Below, piece by piece: positions 60,725 to 64,000 of a stretch of 64,000 nucleotides of DNA; position 1 is the first letter of the stretch, and each line of letters begins with the position of its first letter. This DNA comes from Sipunculus nudus. Lineage: Eukaryota > Annelida > Sipuncula > Golfingiida > Sipunculidae. Under the pieces are notes generated by a model. It worked only from the letters and a program-made list of their open reading frames with translations, did no database searches and was not told where the DNA came from. The stretch spans positions 54,453,250 to 54,517,249 of the forward strand of contig CM049318.1 in the NCBI GenBank assembly GCA_026874595.1, in the 5' to 3' direction. A program made the translations under genes and the position numbers.

Positions 60725-63625
60725 CGTTAGGGGTTTACTACTCGGCTGAATTGCAGTATTGGGGTAACTGAGCAATTAAACATAATTTTAGCGATTTAGG
60801 TTAGATTTAGCTTTCAGGATAATTTTATCTTTGAGCAAAATTTAAGCAATTTAATATAATTTTAACAATATAAAATGTTCATAATTTGAAAAAAAAAACA
60901 ACATTTAAAAGGCAAAGTTAATTACGCTTAAATTTTAATAACTAGAATACCCGTAACGATAAATCAGTGAATTTTAAAAAGAGAGCTATTTCCGATGGTA
61001 CCGACATATCACTTGGCTCTATGCCATGCAAATGATAACATATATCTTACCGTATATACTGGTACAACAACAACACTGGTCTTTTTGGGTAGGGCACCCG
61101 ATAAAGGGTTGGAAAATATACGGCAACAAAATATAATACATATTATATTCTCTATAAAGAGGGGAAAACAGCCACGTTTTCCGTCTAATCTGAAGACGGC
61201 CAGACGATAACCAGATACATCATCTTTGCCCCGGGTCGCAATATACACATTTATAAAATTTTATGAAGCCCAATCTATGCGGTCAGAGATTATGATACAT
61301 ACATGTCACGTGGTATAATTTCCGGCCGCAGATAGACGCATGAGCTAAAACACCCCTAACCGCTCCATTGTATGTCGGACATAGCCTGAACGTGCTGAAT
61401 GGCAGCTCGTGTCTTTAGCATGGAAACCTAGGCCGGCAAAATGTAGTTTGGTATCCTGTTTGATATATCAGTTATTTGATACACAGTTTCGGCCGAAAAC
61501 AACTAAATCATATTTCCTACATGTCTATACAATATGTAAACCAACACACCACACGGAGTTTTAAAACACACGGCTCTTGTTCTGAATATCGCACGATTTT
61601 TTTTCCGACCTGAATTCATGATAACTTCACCCAAATGCCTCGATTCAATGCCAGAGCTGCTTCTGAACAATAACTTTTTTATCCGTCATGTGACAAAAAA
61701 ATGTCAGCGCATACCAGATTGAATTCATATAAGACATGATTTGACGGCGATGTCTATAGAAAGTATTATTGATAAAACCTACGCATTGCAAACATTGTCT
61801 CTTTTGCATTGGGAAATTTATCAGAAATGCGCCCAAGGGAATAATTTAAAGCATTTCAAATTTATAGCTTAGGTGTATGTCTATAGGCTCATGAATATAT
61901 ACATATACCAGCCTTTTAGTTATATTATCCACAGTTTTTTAAGTGAAGCACTTAGATATCAACATGTGTATGATAATCTGCAGCCGATGGTCATACGTTT
62001 GACATGTGTCAGAGTTTTCATCGGAGAATTATGACCCCTAACCCATCTCCCAAAACAAGTTACCATACATCAAAATTTAATCATTTTTACGCAGAATTCT
62101 ATCAGTTGTCCATATATCCGGTTTCTGTGTCTACAATTGATATTTCACAGGGACGACTACAGGACATTAGAAAAAAGAAGAATAAACACCCTAGCCTGGG
62201 TAAACAATGCTACAGTAGAGTTAAAGCCTCACTCAAATGCAGAATATTTAGGAATGAAAACGATGCGGAAAAAATAGAAAATACAGGAAAAATCCTGTGC
62301 GTGCTGGTTTTCGGTATTAACCTATTATTCTTACACTTTTTCTCACATGTTTTAGGTAAAAAAAGGCGGCCCCTGCATTTACCTCTCCTAGCCTACCCCC
62401 TTCTCTTCAGTAAAGACAGGGGACTCGACAGGCCAAATGATTTTGTTGATTCGATATTCAGAGCACGCTGTTAGTACCTTCTTGCTGCTCGGCGCAGTTG
62501 CTATTGATTTTTTGCTTTAAGGGTAAATCGCCTGTCCATTCAGTATAGGTTTTCACACGGCAACTAGCAATATTAACATGTTTAAATTCGGATAAATACA
62601 ATAAGGCCGCAATTCACTAAATTATTAACAATTATTAAGGGAATTTTATTTAATTTTGTCCATGATTGCGTCAGTTATGTTGTAAAACATATACACGAAC
62701 ACAGACAATCCTACGCAGAAAAACTCACAAACGGGGATGAATTCACAACCTCCTTGTTTAGACAGTTATCTCCCAAATGGATACAGATCCAGCAAGGACA
62801 GCTGTGAATGTACAGGTAATTCCTGATAGTGACTTTGCAGGAAACCAAAACATTAATTTACTAGATCATTAATGAGAGTTGAGTCCCTGGACGGGCTGTG
62901 GTCTACAATAACCAAACCATGTGAGTAAATACAATAAATCAATTAAATCAAATGGCTTGTCATAAAATAATAATGAATGAAAATAGGACGAAGCATTAGT
63001 GAAGATAGTTGGTCGGCCGGTGTGTCATTAGTAAAGTGATGCATGTGAATGAGATAAATTCTATTAACATGCTGCATTAGTCAATTAATGTGATTGGGAG
63101 GCTACACATGTTGTAGTAAACAAGAACATTGGGATCTATATACAAGACTATAAGTGGGCTTCTATACTGGACTGATGGTTTTACTTTAATCGTAATCTAA
63201 GTCATATAGAGAACTGCATCGCAATGGCCATCCTTTCGGTTGCATCGATATTTTTGTATATAGCCAGTTATCAACTAAAAACGTTACATGCGAATGTACA
63301 AACCAATCTCTATGGTAACCGCAGCTAGATACATAAGAAGAAGTGGACCTGACGTAATCATGACTTTATAATTGATAAAGTACCAGTAACATTCAGTGAA
63401 ATTTTGAATACCTTATCTGACTATGGTTTACTTTCATACTTTTCGGGGAACCCATTACTAGACCTGGACGCTGAACTTCTCTGCTATCGCTCATCAGCTA
63501 CATCAGCTCATGCCTGCAAACAGCAACTTTAGTCACTCACCACACAATATGTAAAAGTTGGCTGAATACAAAGGTTTCTTAGCGAAACCTCCTAGCTAAC
63601 AGGTTCAATGTCTCTTTTTCGACCA

Positions 63626-63626
63626 T

Positions 63627-63665
<39 letters not shown>
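63626..63665. repeat. (CA)n(TA)n microsatellite
   Basis: CA run joined to a TA run. Confidence 0.97.
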
Positions 63666-64000
63666 AAGTTTTTTTATGTTTATAAATAATCTAGGTGTGT
63701 TTATTATAAAAAGACCGCGTGGCGGTAGGGAAGATATTGCGTTGCGCATGCGCGATAACTGGAAGTCACGAAAGGTAGATGCACTTGTCATGAATCACAA
63801 AAAAAATTACTTTTGGTCCCCATCTTTATTTTTAGCGGAAAAGGTTACAATGTTTTACTCCACTGATCGCCGCGCCCGGTGCAAGTTTACTTCTACTGTT
63901 TTTAGAGGTCAGAAAACGGGTTCAGAACGAAATATGGCCAACAGCATGATAATTTCAGAAGGGAGCACTGTATTTCATATACTAGTGGTATACCCGTTAT

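Larger units (their letters stand above)
57906..64000. other. Right end of window: mostly unrecognised, one MITE
   Basis: Apart from the MITE at 60511-60724 and the CA/TA tract I recognise nothing here. The longest frame (62004-62474, +, 156 codons) has a hydrophobic stretch but no motif and may be chance. The missing 5' exon of the EF-hand gene should be on the minus strand here or beyond the window. Confidence 0.5.

Noticed and set aside
61009-61248. 79-codon minus frame as the first exon of the EF-hand gene
   Set aside because: It would end in the wrong phase at the candidate donor near 61050 and has no EF-hand-like sequence.
1-64000. CRISPR array
   Set aside because: The tandem repeats have no short constant repeat with unique equal-length spacers, there are no cas genes, and the DNA is eukaryotic.

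Overview
This is eukaryotic nuclear DNA, most likely from a mollusc and probably a bivalve. It is AT-rich, with a few short exons bounded by GT/AG splice sites scattered among very large introns. Much of the rest is interspersed repeats, including families ending in GTCCGTC/GACGGAC microsatellites that I associate with bivalve genomes. The phylum is an inference from repeat style and gene content; no single sequence proves it. There are no operons, prokaryotic genes or CRISPR arrays.

Three gene models can be built by matching splice sites and reading phases. (1) On the + strand, the last four exons of an aldo/keto reductase (752-10339) encode 162 C-terminal residues, followed by a poly(A) signal; its third intron in this window uses a rare GC-AG splice pair. 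(2) On the - strand, an apparently complete four-exon gene (30222 down to 15837) encodes a 244-residue secreted protein: signal peptide, PAN/apple-like domain, a Pro-rich linker from a 22-nt microexon, and a C-type lectin domain with an altered calcium/sugar site. (3) On the - strand, the last two exons of a four-EF-hand calcium-binding protein (57064 down to 51043); its 5' exon(s) were not found.

Mobile and repetitive DNA dominates. A ~337-bp tandem family occurs as two inverted arrays (3.86-7.28 kb and 17.53-19.56 kb), each in the sense direction inside an intron of a different gene. A perfect 12-bp palindrome, GGTGGCGCCACC, recurs in both arrays and in an adjoining second tandem family (16.5-17.3 kb). 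There is a decayed Gypsy-type LTR retrotransposon with a likely LTR (41.4-44.4 kb), a decayed LINE reverse transcriptase (45.8-47.5 kb), several MITE-like elements, tRNA-derived SINE heads, a composite inverted/direct repeat block (36.3-39.9 kb), a 24-bp coding-compatible minisatellite (35.4-35.9 kb), a ~122-bp tandem block (32.0-32.6 kb) and many (TA)n tracts and C/G homopolymers.

The three genes have no visible functional link. I found no convincing new multi-gene system. The most unusual material is the palindrome-bearing repeat architecture, a 33-bp foldback flanked by 11-bp direct repeats, the GC-AG intron and the microexon-linked PAN-lectin. Long stretches (10.4-12.4, 24-28.6, 30.3-32, 47.5-51, 57.9-63.6 kb) hold nothing I can identify.
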